Of a DNA stretch of 64,000 bases, positions 25,589 through 36,300 are shown one piece after another. The notes under the pieces are model-generated. The model was not told the DNA's origin and searched no databases. It saw only the letters and a list, made by a program, of their open reading frames with translations. Position numbers and translations under genes: made by a program. Origin of the DNA: DATFTE01 sp963840665 (GTDB lineage: Bacteria > Acidobacteriota > Terriglobia > Terriglobales > Acidobacteriaceae); NCBI GenBank assembly GCA_963840665.1, contig CAWIZO010000005.1:248001-312000 (forward strand). The letters are read 5' to 3'. How positions within the stretch are numbered: position 1 is the stretch's first letter; every line of letters begins with the position of its first letter.

Positions 25589-26284
25589 ATGACGTTCCAG
25601 GTAACCATGAGCGGAGCTGATGGCATGGTAATGGCGAGCGATCAGTGTGAGTGCGATGGGGCTGCACTGGGCCCCGGAGGGCTGACAGTAAAGAATCTTC
25701 TTCGAAAGATAGCTATTTCGGGGGAATTCGCGTGGGCTTTTTCAGATGGGAAGCTTGGACCCTTTTTTCCCCCGTTTTTGCAGCGTGCTCTGGATTCAGC
25801 CGGGACCGTTACCTGTGAAAGAGCGGTTCAAATCCTCGAAGGTTGTGGGAGTCCCGCGCTAGCCGAGTGGACGAAGCATGTAGCAGACGGACCAGCCGGG
25901 AAATCAAGAATCGTGTTAGCGTGTGGTAAAAGCAGGAGAATCTTCCGCGCTGATATCTCGCCCAACATGAAGGCTCTGGAAATCATGGAAGGCAAATGCG
26001 TCTCAGGAAACTATTACAATCTTGCGGCTTTTATCCCTACTCGGTTCCACGGGACAGGAGCATCGGTCGACTTCTTAGCACAGTTGGCCGCCTACTCCAT
26101 TCAAGTCGCACACGAGATTGACACACAACGCGTGGACGGATTGGATGTTGCAGTATTTCGAGATTCCTTGGGACGTTTTGAGTTTGAGGATGCTGTTGCG
26201 CGTCGGAATTGCGTAGTAGATATAGAGCGCGAGATGCGCGATTGTTTTGTGAGAGCTCCGCAATTGCCCAGATCTGATCCGTAA
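25589..26284 (+). CDS. Proteasome-like (Ntn-fold) hypothetical protein
   Basis: 231 residues. The start 'MTFQVTMSGADGMVMASDQC' follows the N-terminal strand pattern of proteasome beta and HslV-type Ntn hydrolases (T-x-V/G-x(n)-DGVV-x-A-x-D). Then comes 'LLRKIAISGEFAWAFSDG', like the 'KI…aiaGa.ADg' segment. If Met1 is removed, Thr2 would be the nucleophile, and the Asp in 'ASDQ' fits the usual position. The rest is diverged ('YNLAAFIPTRFHGTGASVDFLAQLAAYSIQVA'). It is divergent from the rep-like gene. The fold assignment is my inference and the function is unknown. Confidence 0.5.
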   Translation: MTFQVTMSGADGMVMASDQCECDGAALGPGGLTVKNLLRKIAISGEFAWAFSDGKLGPFFPPFLQRALDSAGTVTCERAVQILEGCGSPALAEWTKHVADGPAGKSRIVLACGKSRRIFRADISPNMKALEIMEGKCVSGNYYNLAAFIPTRFHGTGASVDFLAQLAAYSIQVAHEIDTQRVDGLDVAVFRDSLGRFEFEDAVARRNCVVDIEREMRDCFVRAPQLPRSDP

Positions 26285-26539
26285 TGGCAGTCTGCAAGAG
26301 TTTCAGCGCAACGCCCTACCGACTCCTCGCAATCTTTTTAGACCTTCCCAACCCACATGGGCACCATCGCCGTGCGTCTCCGTGCCCGCCAGGGGCCGCA
26401 GCAGTGCCGTTACGTTCACTAAACAACCACCGAAAAGGGGCTGAATCTCGCTGTTCCTTCACCACTTACGCAGTTCGGTGGCTTGACCTTCTCCGTGCCA
26501 GCCCCTCGAATGAAGCTGACTACAGGAGATCAGGAGCGA

Positions 26540-27145
26540 ATGAAATCAACGAAACGCGCGGTTGCCTACGTTCGAGTGAGCTCGGGCGAGCAGAATACGG
26601 GAGCCCAGGAAAGATCCATTCGAGATTACATCGCCCGTCGCGACTGGACTCTGCACAAAATCTACCGTGACGAGATTTCAGGCGCCGCCACCCGTCGCCC
26701 CGGCCTCGACCAGATGATGAAAGACTGCCGACGCGGATCAATCGATGTCGTTGTCGTTTGGAAATTTGATCGGTTCGCTCGGTCCCTAAAGACTCTGATT
26801 TCAGGTTTGGATCTCTGCCGGGCGCTTGGCATCGACTTCGTTTCGGTAACGGAAGCAGTGGACACATCTCTCCCGATGGGTGAGATGCTGTTTCACATCA
26901 TCGGGGCCGTCGCCCAGTTCGAGAGAAGTTTGATTGGCGAACGAGTGAGGTCTGGACTGGCAAATGCCCGAGCCAAAGGAAAAATTCTCGGCAGACCCGC
27001 ATTGCGCAGATTGAGCCGCGCCGAAATTGCTGTGTTGAGGCGAGAACGCACTAAACGGAAAGTCCCGTTTCGCACCCTGGCCACGCAGTTTGGGGTTTCA
27101 GTCTGGACGGCCCATAAACTCTGCGCAACCGCCGGGTCGTCGTAA
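26540..27145 (+). CDS. Serine recombinase (resolvase/invertase)
   Basis: 201 residues from ATG 26540 after AGGAG. The resolvase domain has the catalytic serine in 'AVAYVRVSSGEQN', then 'IYRDEISGAATRRPGLDQMM', 'DVVVVWKFDRFARSL' and 'MGEMLFHIIGAVAQFERSLIGERVRSGLANARAKGKILGRP'. A C-terminal HTH ('FRTLATQFGVSVWTAHKL') binds DNA. Upstream in-frame Met codons exist (26483, 26510) but lack an SD. It could resolve dimers of the element or act on an inversion site. No obvious res site was found. Confidence 0.9.
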   Translation: MKSTKRAVAYVRVSSGEQNTGAQERSIRDYIARRDWTLHKIYRDEISGAATRRPGLDQMMKDCRRGSIDVVVVWKFDRFARSLKTLISGLDLCRALGIDFVSVTEAVDTSLPMGEMLFHIIGAVAQFERSLIGERVRSGLANARAKGKILGRPALRRLSRAEIAVLRRERTKRKVPFRTLATQFGVSVWTAHKLCATAGSS

Positions 27146-27257
27146 GACCGAGCTAGCCCTTCCGACATCGCCCATCTGGACGGCTTGAGCCGCTATTACT
27201 CAATTCCTTTATCTCTGCCCCGCGCTCGCGCGCACCACGTTCGCTCACCGGCGCAGC

Positions 27258-27773
27258 CTAATGAGTCGACTTAAGCTGATCCAGCAGGCGTTTGCCTTCT
27301 TCATATCTGCTCGCGGGTATCAGAACCTCTCCGTTCTGCAAGTAAATCAAAGGAACAAGAGCTTCTCCGACCCATACTTTATGATCGCGAGTTTTGATCG
27401 CGTCTATGCTTAGCTGATCGCGGGGAATCGCAGCTTTGCGACCATATGGAACGAACTCGCCCTCATATTCGACGTCGCCATCAACCCCACTAAGCGTGCA
27501 ACGATTGTGTCCCAGCTGCTCCGAGCAGGCCAGCCACCATCCGCGCCTGGGTCCTGGAAAACCCACGTAGGGAGCCCATAGAAACACTGCGTTGGACGAG
27601 ACTCCTTTCGGGCGGCTCGGCACAGTATTCGCCCACCAGTAGGAGCCTACGACGCCGAAAACGAGGATGGCCACTGTCGCACCGAAGGCTAGACCGACTT
27701 TCTCAGATCGCGTCAATTGGACGGCTTCCGTCACGCTGCCCGAACTATTGGCAAACCGTTTGCCCGTTTTCAT
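27258..27773 (-). CDS. Candidate immunity protein for the RHS toxin (membrane-anchored)
   Basis: 171 residues from ATG 27773, overlapping the 3' end of the RHS gene by 29 bp. One N-terminal membrane helix ('VGLAFGATVAILVFGVVGSYWW') is followed by a ~120-residue exposed domain. I recognise no family. A small gene directly behind, and overlapping, a polymorphic toxin is usually its immunity gene, so that role is inferred from position only. A longer frame to 27839 has no better start signal. Confidence 0.5.
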   Translation of the reverse strand: MKTGKRFANSSGSVTEAVQLTRSEKVGLAFGATVAILVFGVVGSYWWANTVPSRPKGVSSNAVFLWAPYVGFPGPRRGWWLACSEQLGHNRCTLSGVDGDVEYEGEFVPYGRKAAIPRDQLSIDAIKTRDHKVWVGEALVPLIYLQNGEVLIPASRYEEGKRLLDQLKSTH

Positions 27774-30700
27774 CTGTGTAGCAGAATTGGGTGATTTTGT
27801 GCGTGACAACCTCCTTAGGACTCCTTTGACCGTTCGCATAATTCTCGGTGGCGATTGGCGTCAGTTCGTTGAAAAGTGTATTTGGAATGTTGGAAAACTT
27901 GCCGTTTGGAATAGCATTACCCTGAATCAACCCGGCTTTGCAAAACGTCGCACAGTTTTGCGAAGTAACATTGTAGTATGGGGCTTTCCCGGCGTCCGAG
28001 GCGTCCTTAATCCGCTGTATCCATGCATTTAGAGCAGCCGTCTCGGCATCTGATGTCTTGATATAATTCAGCCTAACGGTGCTGGGATCTTGTTTTTCGA
28101 TTTTCGCGACTTGGTCAACAAGCTGTTTGTATGACGCATCGGTCGGCAGTCCGTCGGACTTGAACTCCACCGAGGATAGAGGCATTACATCCACTTTGCC
28201 TTGATCGGCTGGCGTCTTCTCGTGAACAGGGCCGAATCTTGCGTACACAGCGCTTCCGTCAGCCTGGACCGAAATAATCCCTTCGTGGCCTCCGCCCGGC
28301 ACCTCTTTTGTAAAATTGACCGCGATAGCATCCATTCCGTCAGGATCGACGTAGATCAACGGATTGTTGACCACGTACGAATACATGTTCCAACGTTGGG
28401 GATTGATCAGATGGACCTGGGTCGCGCTGAGGGGATCGGGCGTCATAAAGCGCCCAACACTGGAAGCATTGTATCGAGCACCAAAGTTATCCAGGCCGGA
28501 TTCGGAGTCCCATTCTTTGCCTGCAAATTTGTAGTGATTCGGGTCGCTTCCCGTAGTAAAACCTATTCCACCATAAGGAAAGTAGTAGTAAGCGGCCTGC
28601 ACAGTTCCGGACGGGTCGCTGATCACGCTTGTGGAGCTTAGATGATCTGAAAAATAGTAATGTGCAGTTCCAGTTGGTCGATCCACTCGCGCGATGCGCT
28701 CTCCATTGAAGTAGACATACTCCTCGTTGATGCTACCGGTGAGATCGGCTTCGCTCAAAACCTCTCCGCTCGACCCTGGCCAGTACATTGTTCCTGACGA
28801 CTTCCTCATCCGAAAGCCATCTGCATCGTAGGAATACGTGACACCCACGTTGGTGGCCATTCGATTCTCCGGGTCATAGGTAGGAGTGTTGCCATTTCCA
28901 TCATTTGTGACATTGCCAGCCGCGTCGTACGATATGCCCGACAGTTGATTCATCGTATTCGCCACTGCGCTCAGGGGCTCCGTAGCGCATCCGTTCATTC
29001 CTGAGACACCACTTCGATTCGTGAGATTGCTCCATGCATCGATGGTGTACGTTTCGCCCCAGCAATTCGGTCCAGTGGTCGTAATGGTATTCGCTTGCAT
29101 AACTCGATTCAACGAATCGTATAAATAAGCAGCGCTACGGGTTGAGTCTACGTTATCAATCTGTTGAAACAGGTTCCCGTTATCGCCCGTGGTGTACGAC
29201 GAGAAGCTGCACGGCGTGTTGTTGATCGCCACACCAAGATGGAAATCGTAGCAATGGCTGAAGATTGCGGTGCCACTCTGTGTTTTTGCAGACAGCAAAA
29301 TAGGCTGCAAGCGTTGATTATAGATATTGGTGGTCGCGATACTTGTTCCGCTAGTCATCCCGGTTAAGGCACCATGCGGCGCATACGTTGCCGAGGTGAC
29401 AAAATTATTGACGGAGTCCGTCACCTGGGTGGGTCGCCCGGCACCCAAAACAGTATAAGTAACAACATCTCCACTCGGGTAGGTCAAGGTCTTGAGGGAA
29501 CCATCCAGATTGTACGTGTAGACTGCATTATGTGACACACCTCCGCCAGAGCCCTTGTTGGAGCGCGCTTCAGTGCCGACACGTCCCATTGCATCATAGC
29601 TCCAGCTGGATGCGCTGTAGCTCGCACACATGGCGGACCTCCGGCCGGTCCGGTTCGTAGGAGAGCTGATGGTTGGAGGTGCAGGCCCCGGACAGCCAGT
29701 GAGCGTTGCTCCATCGTAGCTATAGAGTTCCGGGTTGCTCGCCGGATTGGCGAACGCCTTCTTTGTGAGGCGATTTAAGACATCATAAGTATATGTGGTT
29801 GTAGTCTGCGCCGTACCTGTCTGGCCTGCTTTAGGCGCAATTTTTGTGACGAGATTCCCGTTCGGATCGTATGCGTAAGAAATCGTACCAGCCTCTGGAT
29901 TTTGAGAACTAGTTAGTCGCGAGAATGAGTCGTATTGAAACGACCGAGTGCGCGCACTCGCCGAATTCGAGCCCTTTTGTGTAACCGTCGTCAAATTACT
30001 AAGACCGTCATATTGGTAATCCGTTTCATAGTTCACGCCGGTCGGATCTTCCAAAACCGTCGTTAGCCTGCCCAAAGCGTCAACAGTGGATGTGCTTGCC
30101 TTGCCCGATTCATCTGTTACCGTTGTGTTGCTCCCGGAATAGCTGGTGAACATATCCCGGGCCGGGGCCGTGGTTGGACAGGCACCGGAGACGGCGGTGC
30201 CGTCCGGGCGACCAACGGCGCAGCTCCGGCCAAGCGCGTCATAAAGATATGTGGTGGTTCCATCAGTAGGTAGTCCGGTCGAGCGGTGTGGATTCGACAT
30301 CGTGAATATTCGACCGGAACCGTCCACCGTGATATCTGTTGAGTCCACTCCGTCGGGGTCTGTCGTCAGCTGGTTTTGGGTAACGTGTCCCATCCCGTCC
30401 ATCACGGTAGTGGTACAAACGTTGGGGCTCGGATTGGCGATTAATCTGCACGCAGTTACGGTCGGAGCAGGGGCCGTGTCATTGTAGGATACCGTGGTTT
30501 GGCCTTGATCTGGATAGTTGACCAGCGTCGGTCTACTGAACGCATCGTTATATAGGTACTTGGTGGACCGTCCATTCTGATCCGTGGAAGCCGTCAGTTG
30601 CCCATTGTTGAAGTCATACGTAAAGCTCTCCGTATGACTGAGAGTGTCGGTTATTTTCGACAGGTTTGCGTTGGTGTTCCCGGTCGGCGTGTACGAAATG

Positions 30701-32747
30701 TTCACTCCTCCCGAAAGGACCGTGTAACTATCAGCATAGGAATACGTCGTGGCATTGCCCCGAGGATCTGTTTTTGTCAGAACCTGTCCAGTCTCGTCGT
30801 ACGTGTAAGAAGTAGCAGCATCCCCACATGTCTGCGTTGAGGGTGGAATAGGGAAACACTTACGCGTCTCTGTGGTGACATTTCCACGACTCGCATAAGT
30901 TGTCGGGAAATTCGTGTCATCGTGTCCCGTTGCAACGACTCCTGTCATGCCGTTGGCACCATACGCATCATAGGTGTAGTCGGTTTCCGCCACTCTACTG
31001 TTGGAGGCATCATAAGTAATTTCCGTTGATGGCCTGTCTGCGATCGTGCCACCGACGGGAGTGGTCGGGAATGATTGGTAAGTCCAAGCAGTCTTTTGAA
31101 GCTGCCCTCCAACCGGGCCCTTCTGTTCAGTCTGAACTTGCGTCGGATTAGTAGAAGTATAAGTATACACAGTTTGTGAAGTCGCGATGTCGTTTAGAGT
31201 TGTGGTTTCAGTCAAGAGATCGAACACATCTTGCCACGTCTTCGCTACTATTTTAAAGGGGTCAGAATTAGTATTCTTGCCCCAGTCGAAATAGTCTACA
31301 GAGCTCTCGACAGGTAGCTGCGACGCCGTAAAATCAAATACGTAGGGGTTGTTTGATCCTCCGGCGTACATCGGGGTATACGCGTAGACGGTCTGAGAAG
31401 TTATCCCTCGTATGTTATCCGTTGTAGAGACGGTAGTTGTCTTCGAGGACCAACTAGGGCCACTGCCAGTATCTGTGCTCCAATTTGTGTTGTAGGTAAA
31501 GGTTTGTGTAAGGGCAGGTGTCGAGCTCGAGCCGAATCCCACCGATCGGGTTGCTATAACGGGGGTCTTCATCTCGATGTGACAGCCCCCCTGATAAACT
31601 AACTGACCTGAGGTAGCGTCGTACGCTAACCCTTCCGAATAAGTATCGCTCACCTTCCAGGTGTAGCGAACCCACCCCCCCGTTGGATAATCGATTTCAC
31701 TCAACAAACCGTAAGGATTCGAAAACCCGTGGGGATTGTTGGTACCGTAGTAAAGAGTGTATTGCTGATTATTGGGAAGTGTTATTGTGCTGACAACACT
31801 TTCAGATCCTGTGACTGCGGGAACCGTGGAACAGAACCCGCCGGTTACTCTATAAGAATACGTAAGGGGGACAGTATAGTTGGGAGAGGTGGAGATCCAC
31901 GCTACTTTATAGGTCGCACCTGACACAGATAGCGTATTTGTCTGCCCGGTCGGACCAAGACCAGTCGAACTGATCGTTCGCCCAGCCGTATCAGTGATGG
32001 TGAAGGATCCCGCCGCTGTCCCGGCAGTTAATGAGATTTTGTTTCCATTGCGATCTTCCACATAATCGGGGATGCTCGACCAGTCGAATCCACTGATCGG
32101 ACCGTACCGCTGCGGATTGGAGAAATAGTAAACAGTGCCATCACCGTCGCTTATCTGAGCCGGGGGGTTGACGTTTCCCGCCGTTATGGTGGTTACTAAG
32201 GACGCAACGTAACGCTGGTCTCCACCATTGATGACCGGGTTCGAGCATAGATATTGTCCGTTACTGGAGTACGAAGTAGTACCGAGTTCAAGGTTGTGTC
32301 GACTACCGGACGGGTCTTGGAACGTGTACCCGCTGCTAAAGTTACAGGTCACACCCTGACTCGTGGAACTCCAAGATGTAGAATTGATGACCGGAACGGT
32401 GTAAGACCACCCACCGCTCGCAACGAAATTTGCATTCCCCATGGGGCGACGTTAATTCCTGCGGGAACTAGGTGATTGGCACCATTGGAGTCGTAAGCAA
32501 TCGAAAGAGGAAGACCAATACCGCGTCCTCCCGGAACCGGCAGCTGAATGCGAAGGCTCACCGACCCGTTCGCAGGGTTTACAGTCTCAGCCAGGGCCTT
32601 GATGTAGTCGTGGCCCGCACCCTCGATCGGGGTTGAGGTGTCATCACCAACGTTGAGAATTTGCGCTTGGGCGGCACCCACCAAGCATATCGAGCCGATG
32701 GCGATTAAAATGCGACGAAAGAGAGTTGATTGAGCCTTTCGTGTCAC
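27745..32747 (-). CDS. RHS/YD-repeat secreted protein with C-terminal toxin-like domain, one frameshift
   Basis: GTG 32747 lies behind a near-perfect AAGGAGGAG and opens a signal peptide ('RRILIAIGSICLVGAAQAQ'). The first ~110 residues are in one frame ('ANGSVSLRIQLPVPGGRGIGLPLS'). The rest is in another from about 32410, joining at 'RAVGG/WSYTVP', so the reconstructed protein has ~1665 residues. Dozens of YD repeats follow ('YTYDALG', 'YSYDPNGNL'), then the RHS core end 'DNFGARYNASSVGRFMTPDP' and 'NNPLIYVDPDG'. The last ~195 residues vary from known RHS tips. They have a His in 'GGGHEGIISV' and a Cys in 'TSQNCATFC', reminiscent of papain-like/LRAT-NlpC folds. It is likely a contact-dependent toxin. 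Confidence 0.82.
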
Positions 32748-33386
32748 GCGCTCCTCCTTATGATCCCTGCTTTCGTTCACTTAAGAACGGCAGTCATCTA
32801 CTCCCTCTCCGGTTTGAGCCGGAAGGCGAGCGCGAAGGGCCAAGAGATGCAGCTCGGATCCAGGACACACGTCAGCCGCAGTCGCGCTTTAATTTACAAG
32901 GAAAGCAGCGAGTCGTTCGCTATCGAGACGTGACTGTCGTGCGGGATAGTCAACTTCGCTGAATTGGTGCAAACGGTATCCGAATGACGTTGTGGAAAAC
33001 AAGTAAAAACTTAATGACACTTGTCCAGACATCAGACTAGGTTCATTTTGAAACTTTTACTAACTTTCGGGCGAACAGCTCACTCGCCGGTACAAAACTT
33101 GGACCCTGCGTGCCTACGAATAGCCGTTGGGGTCGGTAATTCGATGAGGGTTAGGAAACTACACTATCCTAACGCCCACAATCACTCGCACCCAGCATCA
33201 ATGTTTTCGCGAGTTCCAGCGGACCGAATTCGTGAGGGTTTTCTAACGCACCGAGAAGTTCAAAAAACAGCCTTCAGGCGAACCTACACCTACGTGTTGT
33301 TGATGGACGTCCGAACTGAACGTCGACGCACCTGAGACCTCCAGTCACTTTGGGTTGGAGGCAGTTATTTATTACGAGCTGAGAGA
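32748..33386. other. Intergenic region between the RHS and NACHT genes
   Basis: About 640 bp holding the RHS promoter and ribosome-binding site (32751–32760) on the leftward strand. Small frames exist on both strands, but none has coding character. No repeat or RNA gene was recognised. Confidence 0.4.
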
Positions 33387-36300
33387 TCAGATTGGCCACG
33401 GAGCGCCCGATTTGATCGCGGGATGTCGAGGCTCGTCCGTCGGACGACCGTGCTCTAGCCGCCACATTTCGATTTGCCCGAGAAGGGAAAATGCTGAGCA
33501 CTTCCGCACAGGATCTGATTGCGTCATCTCAAGAAGACGCTTTCGGAGCGCGTTGGAACCTCGCGGTGCAATGGTGTAGACGTCGCTGCCGCTTCCGTAG
33601 GGACGTCGCTCCAGGAACGCAGCTTCGATCGATTCGAGCAGTTCGAAGGGAACCTCCGACGTGTCATCTCGCAGGACACAGAGGCCTGCTACCAGGTCTT
33701 CTTCTCGCTTAAAATGCGAAAATGCCTTCGCGAGCACCGTTCGTTTGCCCAGAGGCAGTTCGCCGTTCGCGAGGCGAAAGAGCTTCGCCTTGAACTCACC
33801 GTCCTGCTCAGCTCGACCCGCGAGCAAGCCTGCGAGCACCTGACCGTGATGGTAGTCGGGAACAAACTCCTTCGTGAAGAGGTTCTGGTCGGGGTCGACG
33901 AAGGAGAGGAGCACCTCGTTCGAGCGGTTGCCGCCCAGTTGTGCCACAGCTCTGATCCACTCCTCGCCGATCTGCGCCACCGCACTTCCGTCCGGTTTCG
34001 CCAGTTGCAGAAGCAAGTCCATCGCGTCGGCACAACGGCTGGCACCCAACGCAGCGACGAGGCCCCTTGAGTCGTGCGGGTAGATGAAACGAACCTGAGC
34101 AAGAATCTCCTTGATCTTCGCGATTCCTTCCTCGGGAGGGTCGACAAACGGGAGCACGCTCAAACAGCGATCCAGCAGCCAACGGTTCTGGTCGCTGTTG
34201 CCGAGGTCGCGGCGCGCTTGCTCGATGGCGGGATCGAGGACGGTCATCATCTCCGCGAGCGTCATGCGGACTCCGGCGAAGATGAGACTTTGCAACGAAT
34301 CGATCCGACTGTAGGCATCGTAACCAGCAGGGAAAGCCATTACTTCCAGAATCAGTTTCGCTGACCTCCGCGCGTCCAGAGCGGCGAGAGAAGCGCCAAT
34401 CGGCTTTAGACGATGATCGGCGGGCAGCTTATTGTTTGCGCCCGCGCGTTCCGCGAGAATCTTCTCGATTAGCACCCGAAGTGCATCCGCGTAACGACTC
34501 CGTCTTTCCTCAACGAATTCTTCGGTCTCTTTTCCTTCTCGGGCTGCCCACACCATTTCGAAAGCGGGGGGGCCGATCCCGAGTGTTGGTTGCGCTTTGC
34601 TTTTCCTGGCTCGCCGGACGAGCTCTTCCGCCACGAACCGCTCGTACTGCTCTTCGTTCAGCATTTCGAGCAATACTTCGTCTCCGTGTTCCGGATCGGC
34701 GGCCATGACCGCGCTCATGTAGAGGACCACGTAGCCGACGTTGTCACCAGAGCGGTCGCCTTTCAGCCAGGCTGCCCGCATTTCGCGGTATCGAATCGAG
34801 TCGGCAGCGATCAACCGACGAAGGTCGGGAATATCGTTCGGTCCCCCAACCTGCGCCAGCAAGACGGCAAGATGCGCCCGCACGCCCGCACGCATCCCCT
34901 TCGGATCCACGGCTAGCTCGACCGCACGCTTTAGGTAGGCGTGTAGTTTCCGCCGCGTCTCGTCAGGCAGGGCCGTTTGCCTGTCGGTCCGCGTCGGGCT
35001 CAATCTTCCGAGCACCTCTGTCAACAGGCTGAGTTCCGTCACTTCAGGGTCTCTCTTCAGCTTGGGTGACAGCGCGTCGAGGATGACCTTCGGAGCGATG
35101 GCTTGGAGCAACTCCTGCTGCTGCCGAAGAAAGTTCCACTTCGCCATGTCCCGACTTGGGCCAATCATCAACTCACGATGAACCTCGCAAGCCTTCTCGA
35201 ACACCCGAGCGACAAGTCCTTCATCCGCGGTGGCGGCCAGAATCGACAGCATTCGTTGCTTCTGATTCGCATCCAGAAGCTCACTGGTGAAGCGCTCCAA
35301 GAGGCGGTCACGCTCCGCCGCTGGAATCTGGCTGACCATCTCGTTCCAACCTCCGAATCTCGTCGAGCCTTCAAGAACCTTTCGCGCGAGCCATTCACTC
35401 ACCCACTGCGGGTCGGATTCCCGCAGTTCGTCCAGCGCCCACTTTGTTGGTCCCTCGTTCCCGGCTTCCAACTGCTTCTTGTCTAGCCCCTCGAGTTCGA
35501 CCTTCATCCGCTCGGCTATCTGCTTCACGCCGAGGTTTTGCAGGAAACGTAAAGTCCTCAAACGCCCGAAAGGGTCGCTGATTTCGGCGTACTTCGCTTC
35601 GGAGATGGCAATTGCCCGTTGCCGTAGAGATGGAGGAATCTCGTCCGGGTCCAGCGAGCGTACTGCGGTGACAAAATCGCCGTCATTGAACGGGCCCAGG
35701 AGATTTTCAACTTTCTCGGTGAAGCCGTACCAGCTAAGTTGGCGGGCAGCATCCAATCTGATCTGCGGACTCGGGTCCGCGAGCGCGAGTTGTTCAACTG
35801 TGTCAGCGAGCCACGGGTCATGAGCAAGTTGCACGATAAAGTCGCGGCGAGCTTCCTCCTCCCAGCCTCGCACGACCTCGGCCCAGCACGACCCCAAACT
35901 CGACGGCAGAAACTCAGCGCCGCTGTGGTAAACCGCAGTGCGAACTTGATGATTTGGGTCCGTCAGCAACGGCACGACGACGTCCTTGAAATCCTCCGAG
36001 CCTGTCGCAAGCATCGCTGCCAACGCGCACTGTTTGTGGCGTACATCGGGCACGTCATGCCACAGACGGAGTCGCTTACCCATCTCCTCCCGCACTTCGC
36101 CCCAGACGTTCGGCCCGCACCAGCGAGCAAGTTCTGCGGTGAAGATCAGATCAACCTCGAGCGCCATCCGTATCAGTTTCCTTCCCACCTCAACCCCCAC
36201 TTTGTCTCCGGCCGATGCACCAATGTCCTCTGCGAGCAGGCGCAATGACTCTCCCCAACGCGGTTCGTTCACGTACGACACGAGGAACTTCCGATCTTCG

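Noticed and set aside
26284..26670. 128-codon frame before the resolvase
   Set aside because: Starts at the stop of the previous gene and overlaps the resolvase start; no domain and poor composition.
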